A stretch of DNA of 64,000 nt. Source: Rhynchopus sp. YZ270_cl-10. Lineage: Eukaryota > Euglenozoa > Diplonemea > Diplonemida > Diplonemidae. This document shows positions 1 to 9,620 of the stretch, piece by piece. Below the pieces are notes generated by a model. That model saw nothing but the letters and a program-made list of their open reading frames with translations. It was not told the DNA's origin and did not search any database. Each line of letters opens with the position of its first letter. Positions within the stretch are counted from its first letter, which is position 1. The stretch covers positions 1,488,001-1,552,000 of the forward strand of contig OZ037854.1 in assembly GCA_964035575.1 (NCBI GenBank). The letters run 5' to 3'. Made by a program: the position numbers and the translations under genes.

Positions 1-105
1 TTCCAAGTGTTTTCAATATTTTTTGGAGCTTTGTCACACACATCTTCAATCTCTGCATTTGATGACAAAACATAGATCACAGAAATCAAACGAAAAGGTA
101 AAGAA

Positions 106-187
106 CGCTGACGGCAGGGTTCGAACCTGCGCGGGCAGAGCCCAGTGGATTTCAAGTCCACCTCCGTAACCACTTGGATACGTCAGC
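106..187 (-). tRNA. tRNA-Ser(TGA)
   Basis: Class II tRNA of 82 nt. The acceptor GCTGACG pairs with CGTCAGC, the discriminator is G as expected for Ser, there is a long variable arm, and the anticodon loop is CTTGAAA. Confidence 0.95.
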
Positions 188-264
188 ATAGTTGAGGAAG
201 TACAACGCCCCAGATCCTGAAAATGAGCGCAAAAAAGAGAATCCAATTGATCCAAAAAAGTAGG

Positions 265-336
265 CACCCGCCGTGGGGATCGAACCCACGACCATTGGAT
301 TAAAAGTCCAACGCTCTACCGCTGAGCTAGGCGGGC
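265..336 (-). tRNA. tRNA-Lys(TTT)
   Basis: Cloverleaf with acceptor GCCCGCC/GGCGGGT (G1-U72 wobble), anticodon loop CTTTTAA (U33 normal) and T-loop TTCGATC. Confidence 0.95.
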
Positions 337-448
337 ATTCGTTTTAAAGGAAAGAGTGATTTCAAGGCTTGTTGCGTTCTTGAAAAAAACTGACAAAAAG
401 ACGAACAGAAAGTGCCCCAAGTACGTCTCCTTGAGGGACATTTATCAG

Positions 449-520
449 GGGCGTTTAGCTCAGTGGTAGAGCGCCCGTTCTGCATACGGGAGGCCGAGGG
501 TTCGAACCCCTCAATGTCCA
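449..520 (+). tRNA. tRNA-Ala(TGC), C33
   Basis: Acceptor GGGCGTT/AATGTCC holds the Ala identity pair G3-U70. The anticodon stem CCCGT/ACGGG closes loop TCTGCAT, so position 33 is C rather than U. A T7 run follows the gene as a Pol III stop. Confidence 0.93.
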
Positions 521-589
521 TTTTTTTGCCTTATTTTGTTGATTATTTTTTGGTTGGGCCAGTTAACACACAAAAATATGAACTGGCAC

Positions 590-1215
590 CATTGTGCAGT
601 GCCTGCGATGAGGATGTGTGTGATGGTCCAATTGGCGAGTCTGATGTCATAATGTGTTCAGGAACATCCAAATGACCCATTTTCCCAACGTTTTCACATT
701 TTTGAGCATTTTGCTATTACGCAATAGTGGTACAATAGGCATTTTACTGGGTCATTTTAACCAACTCTATCAGGACACTTCTGATGCTCCAATTGGCGAT
801 TCTGACCTCATAATGGCTTCATGAGCAGCCGAATAACCCGTTTTCCAAATATTTTCACATTTTTGAACATTTTGCCATTCGTGGAATGGTGGCACAAAAG
901 TCATTTTACTGGGTCATTTTCGCCAACTCGATCAGGGGACACTTCTGGTGCTCCAATTTGCGGTTCTGACCTCATAATGGATTCAAGAGCACCCAAATAA
1001 CCCATTTTCCCAACGTTTTCACATTTTAGACTATTTTTGCTATTGCGGAATGGCAGTACAATAGGCAGTTTACTGGGTCATTTTCGCCAACTCGATCAGG
1101 ATACTTCTGATGCTCTAATCACATCGTTTAACCTCATAATGCATTCAGGAGCACCCAAATAACCCATTTTCCCAATGTTTTCGCATTTTTGACCACTTTG
1201 CTGTTGCAGAGTATC
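590..1215 (+). repeat. About four copies of a ~162-bp satellite
   Basis: The phrase TGATG(C/G)TC recurs at 621, 782, 946 and 1108, each followed by a diverged core reading GACCTCATAATGnATTCA and then CCCAAATAACCCATTTTCCC. No gene is seen in this spacer. Same family as 3780-4375 and, on the other strand, 6200-7660. Confidence 0.85.
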
Positions 1216-1306
1216 AGTAAGATGAGGTCATGCAAATACAGTTTTGTGCACAATAGAAAAAAATAGTGTGTACCCCAGCTTGGCGATTCCTTTCGTCATT
1301 ATTGTC

Positions 1307-1379
1307 GGTCGTGTAGCTCAGTCGGTAGAGCATTGGTCTAATAAGCCAACGGTCCCAGGTTCGAGCCCTGTCACGACCA
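1307..1379 (+). tRNA. tRNA-Ile(AAT)
   Basis: Acceptor GGTCGTG/CACGACC is fully paired; anticodon loop CTAATAA; B box GGTTCGAGCCC. A34 is expected to be read as inosine. Confidence 0.95.
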
Positions 1380-1459
1380 ATACTTTTTCTACTACTTTGA
1401 CTTTGACCTGTTGTCAAAAAATGTTGGCCGTGTAAAAAATATGCATACCCTAAAACAAG

Positions 1460-1466
1460 GCCTCTT

Positions 1467-1515
<49 letters not shown>

Positions 1516-1532
1516 AATCCCAGGTGGAGGCA
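1460..1532 (+). tRNA. tRNA-Phe(GAA)
   Basis: Acceptor GCCTCTT/TGGAGGC has one U-U mismatch at pair 7-66. Anticodon loop is CTGAAGA and the T-arm CCTGG TTCAATC CCAGG is complete. Confidence 0.94.
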
Positions 1533-1572
1533 CTTCTCTTTTTTCCCCTCAACTCTAATAACAATTTTCAAG

Positions 1573-1750
1573 GTGCGCTGTGCTACTACATTGGAAAAGT
1601 GCGCTGTGCTACTACATCCCAATTTTTTGGACGAAAATTTTTTGGTATGTCGGGCGCACAGCTCAGACCCCGATATGGGCGCACAGAACACCCCCCCATT
1701 GTGGGCGCACAGAACAGGCCCTCCGTTGTGGGCGCACAGCTCACTGTGTG
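1573..1750. repeat. Short direct repeats with GGGCGCACAG decamer
   Basis: A 19-nt string GTGCGCTGTGCTACTACAT occurs twice (about 1574 and 1601), followed by four copies of GGGCGCACAG at about 1654-1740. The same decamer, in reverse complement, forms the 37449-37590 array. Confidence 0.8.
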
Positions 1751-1914
1751 CTGTGCAAGTTTCAGCATATGGCTTCTGGCAACAAAAACTTAAAAAAAAA
1801 TTTTGGCCGAAAATTATTTTTTGGCCTGCAATCAAGTTGAGCTGAGATGCTATGTAACATGTAAGTCAGTCTGTTTCATGTTTCCGCTGATCAAAGTTCG
1901 TTCGAGATGGAAAG

Positions 1915-2165
1915 GACTGAAAAGGAAGCACATGTGGAAAAGGAAGCACATGTGGAAATGTTAAGGAATCCCCACCCATTTCCGCATGTGCTTCCGGCAA
2001 CAAAAACTGATTGCTCTGGGATTTGATTTTGGTACCATTTTTCACCAAATCCAAAAAAATTGGCAGAGTAGCACAGCCGCAAACGTTAGCATTATGACAC
2101 GTGTTTGCGGATGTGCTCTCACCCCCAAAAAAAATGGGCAATACAAGGCCAAAAAACAAACGCAC
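1915..2165. other. Spacer with inverted repeat
   Basis: AGGAAGCACATGTGGAAA occurs twice in tandem near 1923-1956 and is followed by an inverted partner CATGTGCTTCCGG near 1985. No gene is seen between tRNA-Phe and tRNA-Val. Confidence 0.6.
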
Positions 2166-2176
2166 AAAAAGAAGTG

Positions 2177-2250
2177 TACACCTATCCGGGTTTGAACCGG
2201 AGACCTCCTCGGTGTTAACGAGGCGTCATAACCAACTAGACCATAGGTGC
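2177..2250 (-). tRNA. tRNA-Val(AAC)
   Basis: Acceptor GCACCTA/TAGGTGT; anticodon stem CCTCG/CGAGG with loop TTAACAC; T-loop TTCAAAC. A34 is expected to become inosine. Confidence 0.95.
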
Positions 2251-2371
2251 TGACATTTATATGGTTCATAGAAACGAGATGGTGTGTGCATTCACCGCCC
2301 AAAACCGAAAACTGTGTCAAAATAAAAAAAAATTTGGACAGAAGAAAATGGGAATATGGGTACAAAACGAA

Positions 2372-2443
2372 GGCTTAGTGGTCTAGTGGCATGATTCTCG
2401 CTTTGGGTGCGAGAGGTCCAGGGTTCGATTCCCTGCTGAGCCC
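2372..2443 (+). tRNA. tRNA-Pro(TGG)
   Basis: Acceptor GGCTTAG/CTGAGCC, discriminator C, anticodon loop TTTGGGT. A close relative with anticodon CGG lies in block B at 19473. Confidence 0.95.
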
Positions 2444-2550
2444 CTCTTTTTTTCAAGTTTTTGTGTCACAGATTTTTTGTCAGAAAAATAAATTGTGAAA
2501 AAAACTGATCCCTTGAAAAATTGATTCTGGACAACAGAAGGAAAAAAGTG

Positions 2551-2632
2551 TGACAGGAGTGGGGTTTGAACCCACGCCTCCGAAGAGAAAGGAACTTGAG
2601 TCCTCCGCCTTAGACCTCTCGGCCATCCTGCC
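2551..2632 (-). tRNA. tRNA-Leu(CAA)
   Basis: Class II tRNA with variable arm TTCTCTTCGGAGGC, acceptor GGCAGGA/TCCTGTC, discriminator A as usual for Leu, anticodon loop CTCAAGT. Confidence 0.94.
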
Positions 2633-2734
2633 TTGCCAACAGATTTATATTAGAAATGAAATGAGAACGATGAGAAAGGACAACCAAAACGGAGCAAAAG
2701 GAAAAACAGAAGAAAACACAACACATAAAAAGAA

Positions 2735-2806
2735 TTCCCCGGCCGGGAATTGAACCCGGGTCTTCCGCGTGACAGGCGGAAATACTGACCTCTATACTAC
2801 CGAGGA
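2735..2806 (-). tRNA. tRNA-Asp(GTC)
   Basis: Acceptor TCCTCGG/CCGGGGA, anticodon loop CTGTCAC, T-arm CCGGG TTCAATT CCCGG. This intact copy matches the block-B tRNA-Asp that is interrupted by a transposon at 21704 and 33804. Confidence 0.95.
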
Positions 2807-2894
2807 TACAATGAAGCCTGTTTTTAAAAAGAATGCGTCCAGAGAAAGTCTTCAATCGCACCGGATCTGAAAAATAAAAAACAAAGAAAAGAAT

Positions 2895-2967
2895 TACCCC
2901 ATGTGGGACTCGAACCCACAACCTTTGGATTAGAAGTCCAACGCGCTATCCATTGCGCCAATGGGGC
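2895..2967 (-). tRNA. tRNA-Arg(TCT)
   Basis: Acceptor GCCCCAT/ATGGGGT (G1-U72), anticodon loop CTTCTAA, T-loop TTCGAGT. Confidence 0.95.
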
Positions 2968-3059
2968 TTGTTTCATATTCTTTTCTCGTTTTAAGGAAGT
3001 GTCCCTTCATGGTCAACAACACCTGTAAAAAATTGTGAAGGAAATTCAAAAATGAAAAG

Positions 3060-3132
3060 TACAACTAGCTGGGATTGAACCAGCGATCTTCCGCGTGTAA
3101 GGCGGACGTCCTAACCACTAGACGATAGCTGC
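3060..3132 (-). tRNA. tRNA-Val(TAC)
   Basis: Acceptor GCAGCTA/TAGTTGT with G-U pairs, anticodon loop CTTACAC. It resembles tRNA-Val(CAC) at 19145. Confidence 0.94.
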
Positions 3133-3233
3133 CCAAACTTAGTGAGATGTTGGCAAGGGTCTGACCAACTTTTTTTTGGTGTTCAAAAAATTTTTTTCAA
3201 GTCAAAAAAATGGGTTCACTGAAAAAGGTTTTC

Positions 3234-3306
3234 TAGCAGAGATAGGTTTCGATCCTATGACCTGTGGGTTATGAGCCCACCGCGCTGACCACTGCGCCAC
3301 TCTGCT
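3234..3306 (-). tRNA. Initiator tRNA-Met(CAT)
   Basis: Eukaryotic initiator hallmarks: A1-U72 at the acceptor end (AGCAGAG/CTCTGCT), three G-C pairs below the anticodon loop CTCATAA, and A54 in the T-arm (GGATCGAAACC). It is distinct from the elongator at 21139. Confidence 0.95.
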
Positions 3307-3356
3307 TCTAATTACTTCCAACGATGTTTTCTACATGCCCAGCTTAAAAAAGGCTA

Positions 3357-3427
3357 TGCGACCGCCGGGAATCGAACCCGGGTCGAACCCTTGGGAGGGG
3401 TCCATCATGCCACTAGACCACGGTCGC
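3357..3427 (-). tRNA. tRNA-Gly(CCC)
   Basis: Acceptor GCGACCG/CGGTCGC, anticodon stem GACCC/GGGTT with loop CTCCCAA, T-arm CCGGG TTCGATT CCCGG. Confidence 0.93.
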
Positions 3428-3453
3428 CTTATCAAGGGATAAAAGGGCTCGAC

Positions 3454-3526
3454 GCTCTCGTGGCCTAGTGGTTAAGGCACAGGTCTTATGAGCCTGGGAT
3501 CGCGGGTTCAAACCCCGCCGGGAGCA
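3454..3526 (+). tRNA. tRNA-Ile(TAT)
   Basis: Acceptor GCTCTCG/CGGGAGC, anticodon stem CAGGT/GCCTG, loop CTTATGA. It complements Ile(AAT) by reading AUA. Confidence 0.92.
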
Positions 3527-3606
3527 AAGCCTTTTTTTGTTCAGTGAATCATGTTCATTCCTCCTGCTCGTTTCATGACTCCTCCAGAAGTTGCAAAGGA
3601 ACAGTA

Positions 3607-3688
3607 GCGGACGTATCCAAGTGGTTACGGAGGTGCACTCGAAATGCATTGGGCTCTGCCCGCGCAGGTTCAAATCCTGCCGTCCGCG
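3607..3688 (+). tRNA. tRNA-Ser(CGA)
   Basis: Class II, 82 nt; acceptor GCGGACG/CGTCCGC, discriminator G, anticodon loop CTCGAAA, long variable arm TTGGGCTCTGCCC. Confidence 0.95.
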
Positions 3689-3779
3689 TTATTGTCTTTT
3701 TGCTGTGTAGGGGGAACCCTGTACATTCCATACATCTCAAATAGCCCAAATAAATTTTCACTGGGAGTAAGTGATTAGG

Positions 3780-4375
3780 GCTGATTAGGGATGTGTGATG
3801 CTCCAATTTGCGGTTACGACTTCATAATGGATTCAGGAGCATCCAAACATCCCATTTTCCCGTTAGTTTCCCATTTTTGACGATCTGGCTATTGCAGAAT
3901 AGAGGTGAAAATGACATTTTGCTGGGTCATTTTCGCGAACTCGATTAGGGCACTTCTGATGCTCTAATTTGCGGTTACAACCTCATAATGAATTCAGGAG
4001 CATCCGAATGACCCATTATCCCAACGTTTTCACATTTTGGACGATCTTGCTATTGCGGAGTATCCGGTGGAAAATCGGAAAATTCCATGTGTACCGTGTT
4101 TCACTGGGAGTAAGTGATTAGGACATGTGTGATGCTCCAATTTGCGGTTCCGACCTCATGATGGCTTCAGGAGCATCCAAATAACCCGTTTTCCCAACGT
4201 TTTCGCATTTTTGACCAGTTGGGCTGTTGCGGAATAGCAGGTAAAAACGGTCATTTTGGCCACCTCAATTAGGGCACTTCTGATGCTCCAATCAAATCGT
4301 CCGACCTCATAATGGGTTCGGGAGCACCCAAATAACACATATTCCCAACGTTTTCGCGTTTTTGATCCTGTGTGA
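3780..4375 (+). repeat. About four copies of the ~162-bp satellite
   Basis: TGATGCTC(C/T)AAT recurs at 3796, 3957, 4130 and 4281. Same core as the 590-1215 block (GACCTCATAATG, then CCCAAATAACCC and CCCAACGTTTTC). No gene is seen here. Confidence 0.85.
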
Positions 4376-4418
4376 GCAATCCAGAACAACTTTCTGCTTC
4401 AGTAAAAAAAAGTAAAAA

Positions 4419-4537
4419 GGATTCAAGCACCCGGACTTCCCAGCTGGTCACCCACGCCAGTACTATCCAGGCCTGCTGGTGCTTAACTTCTCAAATCAGG
4501 CGGGATGAGGTGTATTCACCAGAGTATGGCCGAATCC
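4419..4537 (-). rRNA. 5S rRNA
   Basis: 119 nt starting GGATTCGGCCATACTCTGG and ending GGGTGCTTGAATCC, so the termini pair (GGATTC/GAATCC). It has the usual 5S core (GAAGTTAAGC, GGCCTGGATAGTACT, GTGACC) and a T-rich stop just beyond. Four copies exist per A+B pair, close to the SL genes, as is common in euglenozoans. Confidence 0.96.
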
Positions 4538-4621
4538 AATACTGAGTCATGATGGACAACATGTGAACAGGTTGTTTGTGACCTAACAACGAACCAGAAA
4601 TAGGACAGTGAACAAAAAACA

Positions 4622-4694
4622 AGGCACTAGAGGGGATCGAACCCTCGACCTCTCGCTTACTGGGCGAGCGCTCTAACCACTGAGCTATAGCGCC
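4622..4694 (-). tRNA. tRNA-Thr(AGT), C33
   Basis: Acceptor GGCGCTA/TAGTGCC. Anticodon stem CTCGC/GCGAG closes loop CCAGTAA, giving C32 and C33. Trypanosomatids are known to edit C32 to U in tRNA-Thr(AGU); here position 33 is also C in the gene. Confidence 0.93.
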
Positions 4695-4815
4695 ATGCTT
4701 TCTCTCCATCTTCTTTTCTTTGAAGGGGGTCTTTTGAAATGTACAGAGCACGCATCAAAAATTTCCTTCATACCTCCGCGATGGTGAAAAAATTTTTAAC
4801 GAAGGAGCCTAGTAA

Positions 4816-4897
4816 GGCGAGGTGGCCGAGTGGTCTAAGGCGCTACGTTCAGGTCGTAGTCTCTTCGGGGGCGTGAGTTCAAACCTCACCCTCGTCA
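4816..4897 (+). tRNA. tRNA-Leu(CAG)
   Basis: Class II, acceptor GGCGAGG/CCTCGTC, anticodon stem CTACG/CGTAG with loop TTCAGGT, variable arm with TTCG loop. Confidence 0.95.
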
Positions 4898-4975
4898 CTT
4901 TTTCTTCGTTGTGTGATCACTTAAAAGCCTATTTCGGCCCAAAGCTTGTTGTTTTAAAGAAGCATCATAATTGTG

Positions 4976-5047
4976 GGGCTCTTAGCTCAGTGGAAGAGCG
5001 CCCGTTCCGCATACGGGAGGCCGAGAGTTCGAACCTCTCAGGGTCCA
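4976..5047 (+). tRNA. tRNA-Ala(CGC), C33
   Basis: Acceptor GGGCTCT/AGGGTCC with G3-U70; anticodon loop TCCGCAT has C at position 33. Followed by a long T run. Confidence 0.93.
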
Positions 5048-5124
5048 CAGTTTTTTTTTCCCCTGTTTTGTTTCTCCTGTGTAAATTGGTTCTCAGAGCT
5101 TTCACACCTTGCTCCCTAAAATGT

Positions 5125-5196
5125 GGCTGTTTAGCTCAGTGGTAGAGCACATCATCCGTAATGATGGGGTCGTGGGTTCAATCCCCACAGCGGCCT
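5125..5196 (+). tRNA. tRNA-Thr(CGT), C33
   Basis: Acceptor GGCTGTT/AGCGGCC, anticodon stem CATCA/TGATG, loop TCCGTAA with C33, T-arm GTGGG TTCAATC CCCAC. Confidence 0.93.
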
Positions 5197-5303
5197 AGGT
5201 TTTTTTCAGAGCTCCCCAAGAATTTCCAACCTAACTTGGGGTTTGTGGGTTTGCGGTCACTGGTGCACACATGGCCTGTGGACGGGCAGGGACAAAAAAA
5301 ATT

Positions 5304-5633
5304 GGGTGCTTGCGTTGTGTGCTGGATCGGGACCACCAGTAAACTGGCAATCCCACATCCAGTTCTAATATTTGAAGTGTGAAATAGAACGCAATCGGAA
5401 GATTAGTTTACACGAATGTAAGAATAATATCGTCATGGTAATATTCTGTACAGATTGTACGGGATTTACTATCATATGAGAGTAGTCCGTCGCAGGCCAC
5501 ATCGGGCCCGCAACATGACCGGTCTTCACACAAAATTGTAAAAGAATTTTCCTTGGAAAAAATGTCTTTTTCAAGTTTTTGTTGTTGCTGAACGAGTTGT
5601 TTGGTTTCGAAGTAGCACACTAACTTAGCACCC
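5304..5633 (-). ncRNA. RNA-X, divergent block-A copy
   Basis: A roughly 330-nt RNA gene on the minus strand. The 5' end GGGTGCTAAGTTAGTGTGCT pairs with the 3' end GCACACAACGCAAGCACCC, and a T8 run follows. The block-B copy (14995-15316) is clearly homologous but has many differences in the middle, while both ends and a domain before the 3' end (GCCAGTTTACTGGT inside GGATGTGG...CCCGATCC) are conserved. That pattern fits a functional structured RNA. The Pol III-type element lies 24 nt upstream at 5657-5694. I cannot assign it; it lacks clear RNase P/MRP, telomerase-template or U3 motifs. Confidence 0.75.
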
Positions 5634-5656
5634 AAACATGCAGCAAACATCGGAAT

Positions 5657-5694
5657 ACAAGACAGGGTCGTCTTGTTGGAGGTGGGTCAGGGTC
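5657..5694 (-). promoter_or_regulatory. Pol III-type upstream element of RNA-X (block A)
   Basis: On the minus strand it reads GACCCTGACCCACCTCCAAC and then an inverted repeat ACAAGACG/TGTCTTGT. It ends 24 nt before the RNA-X start, the same spacing as the elements before U6, 7SL and the block-B RNA-X. Copy in unit 2 at 45039-45076. Confidence 0.8.
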
Positions 5695-5743
5695 TGGACA
5701 TCCTCAAATGTGCACACCTAATACAACAGAAGAAAAGGAAAAA

Positions 5744-5862
5744 GGATTCAAGCACCCGGACTTCCCAGCTGGTCACCCACGCCAGTACTATCCAGGCCTG
5801 CTGGTGCTTAACTTCTCAAATCAGGCGGGATGAGGTGTATTCACCAGAGTATGGCCGAATCC
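5744..5862 (-). rRNA. 5S rRNA
   Basis: Same 119-nt 5S sequence as at 4419-4537, about 1.3 kb away and in the same orientation. Confidence 0.96.
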
Positions 5863-5917
5863 AATAATAGGTCTGGATAGAAAAGCTGGGAAGACTTATT
5901 ACCAGTCCGTTTTTACC

Positions 5918-5971
5918 TGAGAAGTTAGACACCTCCAAGCCTGGATAGTACTGGCGCGGGTGACCAACTGG
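5918..5971 (+). pseudogene. 5S rRNA fragment
   Basis: The stretch TGAGAAGTTAGACACC, then AAGCCTGGATAGTACTGGCG and GGGTGACCAACTGG matches the second half of 5S with substitutions. It lacks the 5' half and lies in inverted orientation right after the intact 5S gene. Confidence 0.7.
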
Positions 5972-6074
5972 ATAAATACACCGAAAAATAGATCTAAATT
6001 GTCAGACCGGTTCTTAGCTGTGCGCATCCATAAAAAACTAAAAAAATACTTGCGTCAGAAAATCCTAGTGTGTT

Positions 6075-6125
6075 GTACCGTGGTCCGATATTCTTTCGGT
6101 CCCGGGTTCAACACCTGAGACAGAT
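6075..6125 (+). pseudogene. tRNA-like remnant
   Basis: GTGGTCCGATATTC, TTTCGGTCCC and GGGTTCAACACC resemble the variable and T-arms of a Leu/Ser-type tRNA, but no acceptor or anticodon stem can be built. Only a B-box-like core remains. Confidence 0.3.
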
Positions 6126-6199
6126 AATATATTTTGACTTTTTCAGATTTTTCTCATTTTTTTGTCTCCTCACTCTTTCTGAGAATCTTCAAAATTGTC

Positions 6200-7660
6200 A
6201 AAAGTGAGAAATTTTTGGGAAAATGGCATATTTAGGGGCTCCTGAATCCATTATGAGGTCAGATGAATCAATCTGAGCATCACACATATCCTAATAGACA
6301 AAATGTCCGTTTATCAAAATACCTGAAAATGCCTCTTTATCCTATCTAAGGATGTCAGAAACCCTTAAAAGTGCAAAAATCTTGGGAATATAGGGTTTTT
6401 GGGCCATTCTGAATCCATTGCGGGGTCGGACGATTTGATTGGAGCATCAGAAGTATCCTAATCGGTAAAATGTCGCAAAAATATGGGCAAAATGCCTTTA
6501 TACCCTATCTAAGCAATTAGAATGTGCTCTAAAACGCAAAAATCTTGGGAATATGGGGTTTTTGGGCACATCTGAGTTCATTGCGGGGTCGTACGATCAG
6601 ATCTGAGCATCACATAATGTCTAGAATTTTACAGGTGCAACAAACACCTGTATTTTGGTGTAACATGCATATAACCATATCTGAATACCTTAAATTTGCA
6701 CGAAAATGCAAAAATCTTGGGAATATGGGTTTTTTGGGCACATCTGAGTCAATTGCGGGGTCGCACGATCAGATCCGAGCATCACACAATACCTAGAATT
6801 TCAACTATGCAATAAACATGTCTATTTTGGGTAAAATGGCTAATAACCACATGTAAGTAGCTTAAAAATGCTCTAAAATGCAATAATCTTGGGAATATGG
6901 GGTTTTTGGGCACATTTGAGTTCATTGCGGGGTCGCACGATCAGATCCGAGTATCACACAATGTCTAGAATTTCAAATATGCAACAATCACATGTATTTT
7001 GGTGTAAAATGCATATAACCATATCTAAATGTCTCAAATACGCACAAAAATGAAGAAATCTTGGGTATATAGGGTTTTTGGGCACATCTGAGTCAATTGC
7101 GGGGTCGTACGGTCAGATCCGAGCATCACACAATGTCTAGAATTTTAGCTATGCAACAAACACCTGTATTTTGGGTAAAATGGCTAATAATCATACCTAA
7201 ATGTCTCAAATATGCTCGAAAATGCATAAATCTTGGGTATATGAGGTTTTTGGGCACTTTTGAGTCAATTGCGTGGTCGTACGATCAGATTAGAGCATCA
7301 CATAATGTCTCAAATTTTACAGGTGCAACAAACACCAGTACTTTGGTGTAAAATGCATATAACCATATCTGAATACCTCAAATATGCACGAAAATGAAGA
7401 AATCTTGGGACTATAAGGTTTTTGGGCCAATCTGAGTCAATTGCGGGGTCGCACGGTCAATTCCGAGCATCAGGCCCTCTCTACAACTTAGCTGGTGCTC
7501 AAACATTGGGGTTACAGGCAAATAAACCTGTACACAGACATATGACCTCTGTACGAACCTTCTTTTCACTCTAAAATGTATTTTTCTTGGGTATATGGGG
7601 TATTTGAGCACATCTGAGTCAATTGCGGGGTCGTACGGTCAGATCCGAGCATCACATAAT
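6200..7660 (-). repeat. 172-bp satellite array, about 8 copies
   Basis: CTTGGG recurs at 6381, 6544, 6716, 6888, 7060, 7232, 7404 and 7586, giving five exact 172-bp intervals. Read on the minus strand, each unit carries the same core as the 162-bp blocks (TGATGCTC, GACCCCGCAATG, CCCAAAAACCCCATATTCCC). No gene is seen here. Confidence 0.9.
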
Positions 7661-7688
7661 GTCTAACTGAGAAATATTTTGAAAAAAG

Positions 7689-8490
7689 TCGATTTTTTGG
7701 TCAAAATATTTTTCACAGAAAATCGAATTTTACTATTAAGATTGGCTTTGGGCATGACCCAGTAAGGTTACTATGGGCCCCATGAGACATATACACCCGA
7801 ATACCAGGCCGTATTTTCAAAAAGTTGATAATCCCAGTATATGGTATGGCCCTGTGGTACGAAATTTTTGGCCGAAAAAATCGACCAAAAAATCGTCATT
7901 TTTGGGGGTCACGGTGACAAAAAGTTGCATTTTTTCACGAAAAATGGTCGGAATGTGACTTGAATGGGCTCTAATGGGTATATTATGCACATAACATACC
8001 TAAATTATGTCGATATTTCACCGGCGGAGCCGAAAAAATCGATTTTCAGGGTGTGCAAAACTGTAAAAATGACGAAAATCGGAAAAATGACGATTTTTTG
8101 GTCAAAATATTTTTCACAGAAAATCGAATTTTACTATTAAGATTGGCTTTGGGCATGACCCAGTAAGGTTACTATGGGCCCCATGGGACATATACACCCG
8201 AATACCAGGCCGTATTTTCAAAAAGTTGATAATCCCAGTATATGGTATGGCCCTGTGGTACGAAATTTTTGGCCGAAAAAATCGACCAAAAAATCGTCAT
8301 TTTTGGGGGTCACGGTGACAAAAAGTTGCATTTTTTCACGAAAAATGGTCGGAATGTGACTTGAATGGGCTCTAATGGGTATATTATGCACATAACATAC
8401 CTAAATTATGTCGATATTTCACCGGCGGAGCCGAAAAAATCGATTTTCAGGGTGTGCAAAACTGTAAAAATCACCAAAATCCCAAAAATC
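7689..8490 (+). repeat. 401-bp direct duplication
   Basis: The 401 bp beginning CGATTTTTTGGTCAAAATAT at about 7689 recurs from about 8090 with almost no change. No coding or RNA gene is recognised in it. Confidence 0.9.
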
Positions 8491-9534
8491 ACGATTTTTT
8501 TTCAAAAATATTTTTTTCAAAAAAATCGATTTTAAAATATTGGTTTGGCTTGTGCGGGGACCTGAATCTGGGGCAACATACCCTGTGGGACATACTGGGC
8601 CCGATGCAAGGCCGATTTTTCAAAAATATGGTTGCCCCGGTAGACGGTATGGCCCTGCAGGTCAGTGCATCGGGCCAAAAATCATGAAAAAATCATGATT
8701 TTGGGGTCTGGCACCCCATGGGCACATATATCTGGGGGTGTGAAATATGCATGGAATCGACCGATTGGGGGTGTTATAGGTCCTGGGGGCCCACATGGGC
8801 CATATTTCACGCTATTGGGTCACGGGAAAGTGATTTTGACATTTTTTCATCGATTTTAGCTGTGAGAACCCTTCAAAAACACTGATTTTGGGGTGTTTCT
8901 GAGACGGTACGCTATACCCAGGGTCATATTAGGTATTAGTCCGGTCGACTTTTTGAAAAAACGACCCCGCAATGGACTCAGGGGTGCCAGATAGTGTATA
9001 TGAACCAGAATGGATTCACGGGAAAAGTCAAAATTGGGTGTCAGATACATGCTGCCATAAGTGACGAATTTCAAAAGTTGAGATTTTTCGAAAATCAGGG
9101 TTCAGTACACGCTGTACCCAATCCTGGGGGCCAAAATTTTCAACTTTTTGAAAAAACGGGCGGTATATGGCCCTAAATTGTCAAAATGAGTTAATTGCGA
9201 CCTCGGACGGCCTCCGGAGATGAGTAGAAGTTTATTTACTGAAAAAAAAAGTCAAAACACAGGCAAAATCCCACCTTCCACAGGTACAGTCAAAACTTTT
9301 ATCCAGATCTCATGTTTTTTCAAAAAATTTTAAATTGTTTTTATGACTAACACCTCCGAAATTTTTCCTGATAAGATGGAATATGGTCCTGTCGTAGTAT
9401 GCAGTGTGTTTGCAGGCAAAAATTTGCATTTTCTCGCCCCAGACATTTTTTTATACATAAAAGTGCATAAAGGGACCCCTGACCCCAAAATCCGGGTTCC
9501 AGCTTTTTGAAGGGGTCACCCTACAGGCCACCTC

Positions 9535-9563
9535 AAAAAGTTGGCCCGTAGGGCCAACTTTTT
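9535..9563. repeat. 13-bp perfect inverted repeat
   Basis: AAAAAGTTGGCCC, loop GTA, then GGGCCAACTTTTT. Confidence 0.9.
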
Positions 9564-9577
9564 GAAAAAACGGGGTT

Positions 9578-9620
9578 GCGATGTGTCCTGGGGGCCCGAA
9601 GGGCCCCCAGGACACATCGC
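9578..9620. repeat. 20-bp perfect inverted repeat, 3-nt loop
   Basis: The arm GCGATGTGTCCTGGGGGCCC at 9578-9597 is followed by loop GAA and its exact reverse complement at 9601-9620. No T run follows, so it is not an obvious terminator. Confidence 0.92.

Noticed and set aside
6075-6125. The missing tRNA-Leu(TAA)
   Set aside because: Only variable-arm and T-arm-like pieces are visible; there is no anticodon stem with TAA.
9578-9620. Perfect hairpin as an intrinsic terminator
   Set aside because: No T run follows and no gene precedes it; the setting is a eukaryotic spacer.
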